From Saprospiraceae bacterium (GTDB lineage Bacteria > Bacteroidota > Bacteroidia > Chitinophagales > Saprospiraceae): DNA of 64,000 nucleotides. Below the pieces are notes generated by a model. The model was not told the DNA's origin, did not search any database, and saw nothing but the letters and a program-made list of their open reading frames with translations. Every line of letters begins with the position of its first letter. Position 1 is the stretch's first letter. The stretch spans positions 1 to 64,000 of the forward strand of contig JADJYH010000008.1 of the NCBI GenBank assembly GCA_016719855.1, written 5' to 3'. A program made the translations under genes and the position numbers. This document shows, in pieces, positions 17,224-26,841 of the stretch.

Positions 17224-18352
17224 CAAAGCCGCTGCGCCATCCGCCCCACCATCCCGTTTTTCCACTCCAAAAAATCCCCTGCGATGATGCGCCGCCGAGC
17301 CTCGCCCACTAGCCAGAGGTAGAAGCAGAGGTTGTGCAGCGTGGCAATCATGCCGCCCAGGTGCTCGCCCGACTGACGAGGTGGCGGAGGTACGACTTCG
17401 AGTGTACACGGCTCGTGTAGCTGGTGCTTGTGGCATCAATGGGGCTGTGGTCGTCCCGCCACTTCAGGTTTTTGATGTTGATGATGCCCTCGGCGGTGTA
17501 GAGCAGGCCGTGGCGGGCATTGCGGGTCGGCAATACGCAGTCGAACATGTCAATGCCGAGGGCGATGCACTCCAGGATGTTCATCGGGGTGCCGACGCCC
17601 ATCAGGTAGCGGGGTTTTTCCTTCGGCAAAATGCCGCAAACCAGCTCCGTCATGGCGTACATGTCCTCGTCCGGCTCGCCGACCGACAGGCCGCCGATGG
17701 CGTTGCCCTCCCTGTCAAACGAAGCGATGGCCTCCGCCGACTCTCGCCGCAAATCGGGGTAGGTGCTGCCCTGCACGATGGGGAACAGCGTCTGCTCGTA
17801 GCCGTACAGTCCTTCCGTCTCGTCGAAGCGGTCGCAGCATCGCTTGAGCCAGCGGTGGGTCAGGCCCATCGAGTTTTTGGCGTAGCCGTACTCGCAGGGG
17901 TAGGGCGTACACTCGTCGAAGGCCATGATGATGTCTGCCCCGATTTCCCGCTGGATGTCCATTACCCGCTCCGGGGTGAAGACGTGCTTCGAGCCGTCAA
18001 TATGCGACTGGAAGGTGACGCCTTCCTCCTTGATTTTGCGCTGCGCCGCCAGTGAATAAACTTGGTAGCCGCCGCTGTCGGTGAGGATGGGATGGTTCCA
18101 GCCGTTGAATTTGTGCAATCCGCCCGCTGCCCGCAGCACATCCATGCCGGGCCGCAGGTAGAGGTGGTAGGTGTTGCCGAGGATGATTTGTGCATGTACC
18201 TCGCGCTCCAGCTCGTGGATATGGACGGCCTTCACGGCACCCGCCGTGCCCACGGGCATGAAGATGGGCGTCTCGATGGCGCCATGTGCCGTTTCGATGC
18301 GGCCTGCTCGGGCGGCGCAGTTCGGGTCGGTAGGTTGAAGTTGGAATGTCAA
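17223..18352 (-). CDS. tgt: Queuine tRNA-ribosyltransferase (Tgt), one frameshift; zinc cysteines replaced by serine
   Basis: Tgt exchanges guanine-34 of GUN tRNAs for a queuosine precursor. The protein would be 376 residues, the family's normal length, after one base is restored at about 17372 (CTCGTCAGTCGG; one more C continues HLVQSGEHLGG). Catalytic features are intact: ILTDSGGYQVYSL, MGVGTP and MFDCVLPTRNARHG with the nucleophilic Asp. The zinc site, usually CxCxxC in a segment such as DCYTC, reads DATSTSYTSR here, with AGC serine codons at all three cysteine positions. The distal zinc His remains in MIATLHN. This may be a lineage trait. The start MTFQLQPTD matches relatives. Confidence 0.9.
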
Positions 18353-18391
18353 AATATGCGTTGAATTTGGAAGGGCGAAGATGCGGCGATA

Positions 18392-18801
18392 TTATGGAGT
18401 TGACAATAATTCCAAAAAAGCATCGGCGGACAGGATTTCCACCTTTCGGGAATGGGATATTTTTCAAAACGTTGAAATGGCCGTCGTTGGTCACCAAAAA
18501 TCTACATTGCCAGCAACGGCGCAGTCAACAAACTTATCGTCGTCGGGGTCTGAAGTAATAAGGTTCCAATAAAAATACTTTTCAATGTGGCCCACATTGT
18601 CCACTCGCTGAAAACCTTCAAGAATATTCCTCGCCGTTTCAGCGCCCATGTGCCAAGAGACGGTTTCTTCGTATTCCAACAAAATGTCGGTTGTAAGCAA
18701 CAATGAAAACCGCTTGTTTTCAAAGGCTTGAAAAATAGGATGATAGCGGATCTTCTGGAAATTGAAACAAGCAGAACGTTGGTGTCAAGGACTATTTTCA
18801 T
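18392..18801 (-). CDS. PIN-family toxin (COG1569-like) of a type II toxin-antitoxin pair, frameshifted
   Basis: About 135 residues after joining frames: MKIVLDTNVLLVSISR (first acidic residue), YHPIFQAFENKRFSL, LLEYEETVSWHMG (second acidic group), ITSDPDDDKFVDCAVAGNVD (third and fourth acidic residues), LVTNDGHF and VEILSADAFLELL. This is the PIN ribonuclease layout of putative toxins. Three shifts are visible, at about 18735, 18497 (one T missing from a T-run, restoring VDFLVTND) and 18440. If the shifts are real the toxin is dead. The start codon overlaps the upstream antitoxin stop by 4 bp (ATGA), typical of coupled TA genes. Confidence 0.78.
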
Positions 18802-19031
18802 TGGGGTTTCCGATACGGTGTGCGGCGGTGAGTGTTTAGGAGCATCTCTTCCGTCAAACCCTTCTCATCCCAAGCCTTGTCGGCGGCGTCCTTCGCTTTT
18901 TCAAAGAAATACTTTGCCATTGCCGCTTTGATGGCGAGCAAATCCGCATCGCTCACATTGCTGGCATAAAGCTTCAAAAGCTCTAATTGGACATTGCTAA
19001 ACGGTTGGCGTAGCGGCGGCTGTTGGCTCAT
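18798..19031 (-). CDS. Putative antitoxin for the PIN toxin
   Basis: A 77-residue protein upstream of and overlapping the PIN gene. It contains QPFSNVQLELLKLYASNVSD, a helix LLAIKAAMAKYFFEKAKDAA and a C-terminal ADKAWDEKGLTEEMLLN tail that could wrap the toxin. The DNA-binding fold is not clear from the sequence. The size, order (antitoxin first) and 4-bp overlap support the pairing. The promoter would lie in the 230-bp gap towards the OsmC gene, where autoregulation is expected but no operator palindrome stands out. Confidence 0.7.
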   Translation of the reverse strand: MSQQPPLRQPFSNVQLELLKLYASNVSDADLLAIKAAMAKYFFEKAKDAADKAWDEKGLTEEMLLNTHRRTPYRKPQ

Positions 19032-19259
19032 TTTTTTAATTTTTTACAAAAATAATGGATTTTGTAGAAAGAAGAGTATTGGTTATAGCTGGAAATTAGC
19101 GCACTCCGACTATGGAAGCATTGTCACCAAACTTCATCCACAACAAATAAAGTCGTTTTCATAAAAACTAATTATCACCACACGCATTAGTGGATATGGA
19201 CAAAACACCATATTTTGGCCGACACCAATCACATCACTCACATTAAAAACAATCGAACA

Positions 19260-19676
19260 ATGGCAATCAAAAGAAACGCAACCTCCGTTTGGGAAGGCTC
19301 CGGCAAAGAAGGCACGGGCCACCTCACCACCCAAAGCAATGTATTGAACCAAACGCAGTACTCCTACAACACCCGCTTTGCCGACGGCATCGGCACCAAC
19401 CCGGAGGAACTGGTGGCGGCGGCCCATGCAGGCTGCTTCAACATGAAACTTTCCTTCGTGCTGGGTGCTGCGGGCTTTACGCCAGAGAAGCTGGAAACGA
19501 AATGCACCATCACGTTCGACGACGGCACAGTCACCGAATCAAACCTGAAACTGACGGCAACCGTGCCGGGCATCAGCGCAGCGCAATTCGCAACCTGTGT
19601 CGCAGATGCGGAGAAGAACTGCCCAATTTCCAAGTTGTTGAACTGTGAAATCAAAGTGGACGCCCAATTGGCGTGA
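19260..19676 (+). CDS. OsmC family peroxiredoxin
   Basis: A 138-residue OsmC/Ohr-like protein that reduces organic hydroperoxides with two reactive cysteines. The first is in AAAHAGCFNMKLSFVLG and the second in DAEKNCPISKLLN, both at the expected places. VWEGSGKEGTGHLTTQS and GTNPEELVAAA are family motifs of the OsmC (not Ohr) branch. I chose the ATG at 19260 (MAIKRNATSVWEG). It diverges from the toxin-antitoxin pair and converges with the HD-PycTM gene 8 bp away. Confidence 0.9.
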   Translation: MAIKRNATSVWEGSGKEGTGHLTTQSNVLNQTQYSYNTRFADGIGTNPEELVAAAHAGCFNMKLSFVLGAAGFTPEKLETKCTITFDDGTVTESNLKLTATVPGISAAQFATCVADAEKNCPISKLLNCEIKVDAQLA

Positions 19677-19683
19677 GGCTTTT

Positions 19684-20924
19684 TTACAATAAAAACGCCA
19701 CCGCAAACGCCAGCACCGCTCCTATCACACCGTACATGAACACGTTGTAGCAGTAGCTCAGGTAGCGGTATTTTTTGGCCAGCACCACGCCTAGGAAGTA
19801 CAGGTCTTTGGTCATGGAAGTGTAGAGGAAATCCTTGTCCTTGATCATCTCCATCATGCCCCAATGGAAGTCGTCCAGCTTCATGTTGTAGTAGTTGCCG
19901 AAGAAAAGCAGGTTGGCCTTGCGGGATTCAATGTCTTCCCTCGTGAACTTTCCCTCCGTAATCTTGGGTCGGGTGCTCAGGGTGGCCAAGGTCATGGCCG
20001 TCACGCAGACCAGCAGCAACAGTATGGTGGGGATGATGATTTGCGGGTACTGTTCAAACCTTGGGAACAACTGCGGCATTGTCACCGAAATCACGATGGC
20101 GTTGATGCTCAGCATGATGTTCGCCTTGCTGTCGGCCATGCCACTAAGGTTGATATGGGTGCGGTAAGTGGTGCGGTACATTGTCTCCACGCCCCGCCCG
20201 ACCTCAGCATCACTCAGGTCTTTCGGGCGCCTGACCACGCCCCACCCGCTTGGTCCTTTTCCGTTTTCTGCTTCTTGTCCTTGCGGGCAAGGTCGTCCAC
20301 CGACTCCACGCCGGAGGGGTTCAGGCGAAACTGGTGCTTACGCAACTGGTTGATGTGCTTGAGCTTTCGGGGATTGTACAACTCCTCGGCCACAGCCGTA
20401 TAATAGCGGTGGTTGTTCATAAAATCCAGCTCAAACTGCACCCACTCTGGCTCCGACATCATCTTGCCTCGGGTAAGCAGCAGTTCCTGCCGTAGGCGGC
20501 CACAGCGATCCCAGTAGCTTTTTTTTCCAAGGTGGCTCAGGTCGGCGTCGCAGATGATTTCCTCCAGCAAATCCTTGGGCTTGAAGGGCAGTTGGGTGGC
20601 CATGATGCAGCGGGTGATGAGGTCGAGGTCTTGGTCGGGCAGGTCAAAACTGGACAGGAAACTGACGGCATAACGGCAACTGCGCTCCTCGTGGCCCTCG
20701 GCGCCTTGGTCGTAGCCGCTGTCGTGAAACCAAGCGGCCAGTTGTAGCAGACTGAGTTCGCGGTCGTCAAGGTTGTTGCCAGTGCCGATTTCGACCACCG
20801 ACTCCAATACGCCCAGCGTGTGGTTGAAGTCGTGGAAAACGTACTCACCACCTATTTTCTTTTGAAAAAAATCGGACTGGTAGCGCTCCGTTTGCGCCAG
20901 TATCTCACCGTAGGGTATTGCCAT
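19684..20924 (-). CDS. HD-domain protein fused to a Pycsar-like transmembrane effector domain (PycTM/DUF5706), one frameshift
   Basis: After restoring one G in the GGGG run at about 20240, the gene encodes about 413 residues. Residues 1-200 are an HD phosphohydrolase-like domain (FHDFNHTLGVLESV, AAWFHDSGYD). A charged linker (ARKDKKQKTEKDQ) follows. The last 170 residues are the PycTM domain: MYRTTYRTHINLSGMADSKA, ANIMLSINAIVISVTMPQLF as first helix, then a second and a final hydrophobic helix. PycTM effectors kill phage-infected cells on sensing cCMP/cUMP from a PycC cyclase; no cyclase lies nearby. Orphan HD-PycTM proteins are widespread in Bacteroidota, so a housekeeping role is possible. 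The start was chosen as MAIPYGEIL. Confidence 0.8.
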
Positions 20925-20995
20925 TCGTTTTGTGTTGAAATATAATTGGTGGCAAATATCCCGAAAATAAAGAAAACCCCTGCTACTTCGGCGTA

Positions 20996-21565
20996 TTAGT
21001 TGTTGATTCTTTCCATCTGCTTTTTCCCTGTTGCAAGCTCGGTGCCGTGCAGGTCCACGTGGTAAACATCTGGCCATTTGCTGGTATCATCGGCAAAGAC
21101 CCAGATATAGTTCAACTGGCAGTTCTTGCCGTTGATGGTCATGGTGGCCAATGGTTTGCCGTTGGAGTCCGTCTTGAGATGGATTTTGCGCTTGTCGTAG
21201 GCGGTGAGGGTGATGTAGAAACCCTTGCCCGTGCCGTCTTTCCTGCTGCTGTAGCCGTAGGCAAAAGTGCTTTGCGTCCAGGTAAGTTCCTTGCGCTCGC
21301 CATTGCTGCCGTAGCGCAGCCAGTAGGCATCTATCGGATTTGATGGGTCAAACTTCCCCCCAACCAGGTTTGCATCGTACGCAACGGTGTTCTTGTTCTT
21401 GTTTCTTTGGATAAAAAAAAGGGACTTTGCCGTTTTGGGGGGCGTCGGGAAGTCGGCGGGGCGGCTCAACAGCGTCATGGGGCCAGTTTTGGCAGTGCCC
21501 TGCGAAAAAAGTGGCATGGCCAAGATGGCCGAAAACAATATGGTAATTAGAACAGGTTTACTCAT
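20996..21565 (-). CDS. DUF4833 domain-containing secreted protein
   Basis: A 189-residue protein with a signal peptide (MSKPVLITILFSAILAMPLF, then SQG) and a single DUF4833 domain marked by LFFIQRNKNKNTVAYDANL, NPIDAYWLRYGSNGERKEL and LNYIWVFADDTSKWPDVYHV. No function is known for the family. Its start overlaps the stop of the CDP-alcohol phosphatidyltransferase gene by 4 bp, so the two are translationally coupled and a role in envelope or lipid biology is a reasonable inference. Confidence 0.85.
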   Translation of the reverse strand: MSKPVLITILFSAILAMPLFSQGTAKTGPMTLLSRPADFPTPPKTAKSLFFIQRNKNKNTVAYDANLVGGKFDPSNPIDAYWLRYGSNGERKELTWTQSTFAYGYSSRKDGTGKGFYITLTAYDKRKIHLKTDSNGKPLATMTINGKNCQLNYIWVFADDTSKWPDVYHVDLHGTELATGKKQMERINN

Positions 21566-22263
21566 TTTTCAAGTTCTTTCTTGCTGTGCAACAGTCTCGT
21601 GATGGCTGTGATGTTTGTCAGCACCGCAAGCACCATGAGTGGTAAGGTGAAAATGGTAATGGTTTCAAACAACGGGATAGGAAGCCAATCCACCGTGACC
21701 CTCACCTCGCTGCCGCCCAGTGCCGAGTAGATGCCGCAGGCCACTGCCGATACGCCAATGATGATGATGCGCTCTGGCCGTTGCATGATGCCTACGTCGG
21801 CCCTCGCCCCAAGGCTCTCGGCCCTCGCCCTAATGTAGCTGACCATCACCGAGCCGATGAGCGCGATGAAGGCAAATAGCGAGCTGAGGAAGTAGCTCTG
21901 CGCCACGAGGTACCAACAGATGCCAAGGAACATGATCATCTCGCTATACCTGTCGAGCACGGAGTCGTACAGCGCACCGAAGGTGGAATCCATGTGGCCC
22001 ACCCTGGCCAGCCGTCCATCAATCATGTCAAAAAGCCCAGCAAACAAAATGACTACCCCCGCCCACCCAATATAGGAGTGGTCGCTGCGCTCGCCATATT
22101 TACCGCCATAAATAAATATAACGGTAGCGAAGGTGTTGACGACCAAGCCAATGGTCGTGATGGTGTTGGGCTTCACCTTCCACCGCACCAACAGTTCTAT
22201 CAGTGGGTTGATGACTTTGTAAACAAGCGGCTGTCCATATTTTTTTAGCAGGTTTTCGCTCAT
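21562..22263 (-). CDS. CDP-alcohol phosphatidyltransferase family protein
   Basis: A 233-residue integral membrane enzyme with the signature DGxxAR(x8)GxxxD(x3)D: DMIDGRLARVGHMDSTFGAL then YDSVLDRYSE. It transfers a phospho-diacylglycerol or similar group from a CDP-alcohol to another alcohol, as in phospholipid or inositol-lipid synthesis. The exact acceptor is not readable. About six hydrophobic helices are present. It is the first gene of a minus-strand pair with DUF4833, and HD-PycTM follows 72 bp later. Confidence 0.9.
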   Translation of the reverse strand: MSENLLKKYGQPLVYKVINPLIELLVRWKVKPNTITTIGLVVNTFATVIFIYGGKYGERSDHSYIGWAGVVILFAGLFDMIDGRLARVGHMDSTFGALYDSVLDRYSEMIMFLGICWYLVAQSYFLSSLFAFIALIGSVMVSYIRARAESLGARADVGIMQRPERIIIIGVSAVACGIYSALGGSEVRVTVDWLPIPLFETITIFTLPLMVLAVLTNITAITRLLHSKKELEK

Positions 22264-22482
22264 AGTAATTTGGCCTTAAGACGAAAGCTACAATGCCCAC
22301 GCCAAGTTATCTTAACTAAAATAGCAGTTGATGTGCTGCACTGTTGCCTGGTTTTCTTTACAATGCGCAAAGTTAAACGATGGCGGGGGCTGATACTTGT
22401 GAAAAATTGGTCACGTAGCGCCACTGCACCCCCGAAAAATTGGCGTTTTTCAGAACCCCAAAATTTAAACAACCTAAAACTG

Positions 22483-25071
22483 TTAGAATGATATCTGTGC
22501 CCTGAACCGGATGCCAAGCCCTTTTACGCCGAATAAAGAAGGCACCTCAGGATTGTCGAGATAATTCAGGCGGCGAACCAGGTCGAACCGCAGTATTTTG
22601 AAGATGTTGCCGACACTCACACCTACCTCCATGTATGGCTCTTTTTGCAAAGTGTAGGTCGCTGGGGCATCGGTTTCACCCTTCAAGAACTGGATGAATT
22701 CCGGGTGCGTTTCAGGATTGTTGCTATCGCTCAACCCGCCGTAAATGGCTTTGAAGGTGATGGCCTCCCGCAGTTTAAGTTTGCGGAGCAACGGTATTTT
22801 GTTGAATAGCCAACCATTGAAATTATGCTCCAACATCAGCAGGGCATACTCGTCGCTCACAAACTCCTGGTAGTTCATCATGTTGAACGAGGTGGTGCGG
22901 TAGGTGTAGGTTTGGTTGGCCCTGGGCATGTTGAGCAGAAAGTAGGGCACACCGTTGCCCCAGATTTTGCCAGCTTCGAAGTCCATTCGGGTAACGCCAA
23001 GGAACGAAAGGTAAAAGCGCTTCACCACGTTCAGCGAGGCGCTCTGGTAGGAGTAGTCGCCGCCAAGCACGTCCTTCAGCCCTGCGTTGAGCTTGAGCAG
23101 GAAAATCGGGTGCTTGTTGTACAACTGCGTCCGGTAGGTACGGCCTTGGATGTACTTCTCGTTGGGTGCAAAGCGGAGCGTCAGGCCCACGTCGCTGGTA
23201 GTGAACTCATCAAAGAACTCCTGTTGCGTCCCCCCCACTGGGGTGTAAGCGAACTCCGTGGTACCGTATTTGCGATGGCGGGTGTTGGTATAGGTCAGTT
23301 GGTAGCTCAGGTGGTTGGGCGTTTCTAGGAAATATTCGCCCTGGATTTTGTTCAACAACAGCATCCGGTCTCGGGTGCCCCGCTGGAAGGAGAGGAAGAA
23401 GTTGTCGGGGCTGTTCAGCAAAAGTATTTGCCCCACCAAGTTCACTTCTTTTTGGTAAAAAAACTTCACGTAGTGCTTAGGGTTCACCTTGAAGTCGTCC
23501 CGGAAAGAGTAGGTGGCAAAGCCGGCGTATTTGAATAGCTCATCTTTAAAACCGTAAGCACCATAACCCCCAATGCTGAATTTTGGAAGGAATTTCAGGT
23601 TGGTCTCGCCACCCAATTTTACCCGGGTGCCCTCCACGGGGTTAAAACTGTAAAAATTGGCGATAGGCCCTATGTCAATGGGGCCAACGGCCTTGTAGCC
23701 AGTGAATACCAACGACATGGCGTTCATCATGCGCCGGAAACTGGGCATGCGTTGGATGGTATCAATCATCTGGTAAACGTTCTGCTCCTTGTCCGACAGC
23801 TTTTCGTGGCGGGCTGACTGCCAAAAGGCCTCGTCCTTTTTGTAAACATCGGGCGCTTCAACTGTTTTTTCAGTACCGACATAATAGGAATCATCGACTG
23901 GTTTATCAAAGATGAAATCCTTGTACGTGGCCGTTCGTGTCCCGTAGATACCGGTACCTCTCTTCAAGATGGAAAAATCAACCGTCACTTGATCCTTGGT
24001 ACGTGCCCAGGTGTCATTTGGCTGCTTCGCAAATTCCTGTTGCAGTTTCAGGTCTTGAACGAAATTGACGTTGATTTGGCGCGTTATTCCAAAATCGGCC
24101 CTGATTACCGCAAAGGTCGAGTCGCCACGGGTAATGTAGAGGTCACCCTTGAAGGCGATGTTTTGATTGTTTTCGGGATAAAATGACACTTTGGTTACGG
24201 GGGTGCCATTTACAGTGCCCGTGCTGTCCACGATATAAAAACGGTAATACCCAATCGCCGTGGTGCTCAGTGGACTCATAAACGAAAGGTCGAGTAGGCG
24301 AATGTCGTTCGCGTATATGTTGACGCTTTGGTACATCACCGAGAGCATGTCATTCAGGTCCTTGTCGTCCACGTACTCCTTCATGCCCGTGACCTTCACG
24401 CCGTTACGGTGCTCCTTGTAGTCTTCCGGGTTTTTGCGGTAGTAAACTTTTGTCGAGGATTCCTGGATGAAAAAGGGCAGGAACGGCTTGCCGTTCACCT
24501 TCGAGGTGTCCACGTTGTCGAGTATGAACTGGTACTTCCTGAACGCCCGCTTCTTGCGCAGTTCTTCGGGGTCAAAGTTGTTGATGTCGAACTGGATTTT
24601 CTCGTACTTGTCCATTTCGTAAAAGTTCGAGGCTTCGATGCGGTTTTTGTCTTTGTGGGCAATCACCTCCCGCATCAGTTCCACGGCGGGGTTGTCACGG
24701 CGCTTGTAGCGGCTTTTCTTCGCTTTCACCACCACTTCTTTCATGGTGATGGAGGTTGACTGCAGTGCAATATCAAAAACCTGCCTTTCGCCTAGCACAA
24801 TGGCCATTATTTGGGTTTCGTACCCAATAAATGACACTTCCATTTGTGCAGTGGCCCATTTTGACTCCAGCACATATTTGCCATCAAAGTCGGTAGTAGT
24901 GCCAATGGTGGTGCCCTTGAACGAGACGTTAACAAAAGGCAGCGGCTCCAGCGTACCTGCATCTATGATGGCACCTTTAATGGTAGTCATTTTTTGGGCA
25001 AAAGCCGAAACGGAAAACAGCAGGAAAAACAGGCTGAAAATCAGTTGATTTTTAGAAATGTTAAAATACAT
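22483..25071 (-). CDS. DUF5686 family outer-membrane protein with carboxypeptidase-like N-terminal domain
   Basis: An 862-residue protein. A signal peptide (MYFNISKNQLIFSLFFLLFS, AQ cleavage) precedes a CarboxypepD_reg-like domain (TTIKGAIIDAGTLEPLPFVN ... GTTTDFDGKYVLES), then the long DUF5686 body ending in beta-strands and a terminal Phe (GIRFRAQISF), as in an outer-membrane barrel. Bacteroidota carry one or more copies whose role is not established. The frame is open well upstream of the chosen ATG, but only this start gives a signal peptide. It diverges from the aminotransferase gene across a 370-bp gap. Confidence 0.88.
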   Translation of the reverse strand: MYFNISKNQLIFSLFFLLFSVSAFAQKMTTIKGAIIDAGTLEPLPFVNVSFKGTTIGTTTDFDGKYVLESKWATAQMEVSFIGYETQIMAIVLGERQVFDIALQSTSITMKEVVVKAKKSRYKRRDNPAVELMREVIAHKDKNRIEASNFYEMDKYEKIQFDINNFDPEELRKKRAFRKYQFILDNVDTSKVNGKPFLPFFIQESSTKVYYRKNPEDYKEHRNGVKVTGMKEYVDDKDLNDMLSVMYQSVNIYANDIRLLDLSFMSPLSTTAIGYYRFYIVDSTGTVNGTPVTKVSFYPENNQNIAFKGDLYITRGDSTFAVIRADFGITRQINVNFVQDLKLQQEFAKQPNDTWARTKDQVTVDFSILKRGTGIYGTRTATYKDFIFDKPVDDSYYVGTEKTVEAPDVYKKDEAFWQSARHEKLSDKEQNVYQMIDTIQRMPSFRRMMNAMSLVFTGYKAVGPIDIGPIANFYSFNPVEGTRVKLGGETNLKFLPKFSIGGYGAYGFKDELFKYAGFATYSFRDDFKVNPKHYVKFFYQKEVNLVGQILLLNSPDNFFLSFQRGTRDRMLLLNKIQGEYFLETPNHLSYQLTYTNTRHRKYGTTEFAYTPVGGTQQEFFDEFTTSDVGLTLRFAPNEKYIQGRTYRTQLYNKHPIFLLKLNAGLKDVLGGDYSYQSASLNVVKRFYLSFLGVTRMDFEAGKIWGNGVPYFLLNMPRANQTYTYRTTSFNMMNYQEFVSDEYALLMLEHNFNGWLFNKIPLLRKLKLREAITFKAIYGGLSDSNNPETHPEFIQFLKGETDAPATYTLQKEPYMEVGVSVGNIFKILRFDLVRRLNYLDNPEVPSLFGVKGLGIRFRAQISF

Positions 25072-25443
25072 AAGCGTAAGTTTCTTCAATTCAGGTGTCG
25101 GTGAAAAAATTGAAAATGCCGCCTGGCGTTCTTGGCGAAAACCAAATTTCAAACGCCAAGCCATTTTTAGCATCTCACAAGAACTTTCAAGCAATCGAAA
25201 AGTTCTTGCAGCTGGCCAATTCGCCGCAAAACTACCCAAGTTTTGGATTCGAAAATTGACTTGCGAAATGTTTAACCCTTTCGGATTACAGGCATAGATG
25301 AGTTTTGGGGGCAAAATCCCCATCCCTTATTTAGCTTTTCACCGTATTTTTGACAAAAAATCAAGAAGAATATCGCCAAAAATTCCAAACCGGCTATGTT
25401 CTTTCCCTGTTCGCCAAATTTCACTCAATTCTCAATTCCTCAC
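25072..25443. other. Divergent intergenic region, nothing defined
   Basis: A 372-bp gap between the divergent DUF5686 and aminotransferase genes. It must hold promoters for both, but I see no clear TTTG/TAnnTTTG pair, hairpin or repeat. Confidence 0.4.
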
Positions 25444-26646
25444 ATGTCCTCCCAACGCCAACAATTCCTCCAGCACGTAGCCCAGACCAGTGACATCCCA
25501 ATGCTGCTCGAAATCGAACGAGCAGAAGGCACTTTCCTGTTCGACAAAGCTGGCAAACGCTACCTTGACCTCATCGCCGGCGTAAGCGTGAGCGTGCTGG
25601 GGCACCGGCATCCCGACGTGGTGGAGGCCATCAAGTCGCAGGCCGACCGCTACCTGCACACCCTCGTTTACGGCGAGTACGTGCTGTCGCCGCAAGTGGA
25701 ACTGGCCAGCTTGCTTGTCGCCAATTTGCCCACGCAACTCAGCTGTGTTTACTTCACCAACTCCGGCAGCGAAGCCACGGAGGGCGCCATGAAACTCGCA
25801 AAGCGTTACACGGGCCGCCCAGAAATCATCGCCTACCGGGAAGCCTATCACGGCAGCACACAGGGCGCTGCCAGCTTGATGTCGCCCAGTTTTTTCACGC
25901 AGGGCTACCACCCGCTACTGCCAGGAATCCGACATATCAACTTCAACTGCGAGGCGGATTTGGAGAAAATCGGCCCGCAAACTGCCTGCGTCATCATCGA
26001 GCCGGTGCAGGCTGAAGCGGGCGTCCGTTTGCCCCAAAACGATTATTTGAAAAAACTGCGAAAACGCTGCACCGAGATGGGCGCGCTGCTCGTATTTGAC
26101 GAAATTCAGGCAGGCTACGGGCGCACTGGTACGCTCTGGGCCTTCGAGCAGTACGACATCGTGCCGGACGTGCTGCTGCTGGCCAAGGGCATGGGCGGCG
26201 GCATGCCCATCGGGGCATTTATCGCTTCCAAGGAGGTGATGCAGGTGCTGGGACACGAGCCCCCGCTGGGGCACATCACCACTTTCTGCGGGCACCCGGT
26301 CTGCTGTGCGGCGGCGCTCGCTACGCTGCGTTTTTTGACCAAACACAAACTTTGGGAAGGCGTGAAGGAGAAGGAGGCGTTGTTCCACCAGCTACTCGTA
26401 CACCCAGCCATTCGGGAGGTACGCAGTGCTGGGCTGCTCATGGCCGTGGAGGTGGGCGAGTTCGAGTTGCTCCGCAAAATTATCCTCGAATGCGTGGCGA
26501 ATGGCGTCATCACCGACTGGTTCCTTTTCAACGACCAGAGCCTGCGCATCGCCCCGCCGCTGACCATTTCCGAAGGGGAAATCCGCACGGCTTGTGCGGT
26601 GGTCGTGGCGGCAATTGACAAATTTGCTGCTCCAATTAATCCGTAA
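25444..26646 (+). CDS. Class III pyridoxal-phosphate aminotransferase (acetylornithine/ornithine aminotransferase-like)
   Basis: A 400-residue PLP enzyme. Key parts are visible: FDKAGKRYLDLIAGVSVSVL, the phosphate-binding FTNSGSEATEGAMKLAKRYT, LVFDEIQAGYGRTGTLWAFE with the ring-stacking Asp, and LLLAKGMGGGMPIGAFIAS with the Schiff-base Lys. The family covers acetylornithine, ornithine, 4-aminobutyrate and other omega-aminotransferases, and no neighbours for arginine synthesis are present, so the substrate is left open. The start MSSQRQQFLQHVAQ was chosen over an upstream ATG because relatives begin there. Confidence 0.9.
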   Translation: MSSQRQQFLQHVAQTSDIPMLLEIERAEGTFLFDKAGKRYLDLIAGVSVSVLGHRHPDVVEAIKSQADRYLHTLVYGEYVLSPQVELASLLVANLPTQLSCVYFTNSGSEATEGAMKLAKRYTGRPEIIAYREAYHGSTQGAASLMSPSFFTQGYHPLLPGIRHINFNCEADLEKIGPQTACVIIEPVQAEAGVRLPQNDYLKKLRKRCTEMGALLVFDEIQAGYGRTGTLWAFEQYDIVPDVLLLAKGMGGGMPIGAFIASKEVMQVLGHEPPLGHITTFCGHPVCCAAALATLRFLTKHKLWEGVKEKEALFHQLLVHPAIREVRSAGLLMAVEVGEFELLRKIILECVANGVITDWFLFNDQSLRIAPPLTISEGEIRTACAVVVAAIDKFAAPINP

Positions 26647-26841
26647 AAAACCAACTTTGCAATGCAGTGAAAAAGGGGGTGACTGAATTGGCGGGATTTC
26701 GTCAGAACCTCGTCGTTCAATATGGGGCATTGAAGTGCTGTTCCGCTGTTTTTTGTCAGAAAAAACAAACTTGGAACCCTCCTCTACTGTTTCAGGACAA
26801 AGCGAAATTCAAAAACTTACTAACCACAAAATATTGAGAAA

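Noticed and set aside
19684..20924. Two separate genes (HD protein and PycTM protein)
   Set aside because: One G added in a GGGG run joins them in a known HD-PycTM order with a charged linker; the second piece has no credible start of its own.
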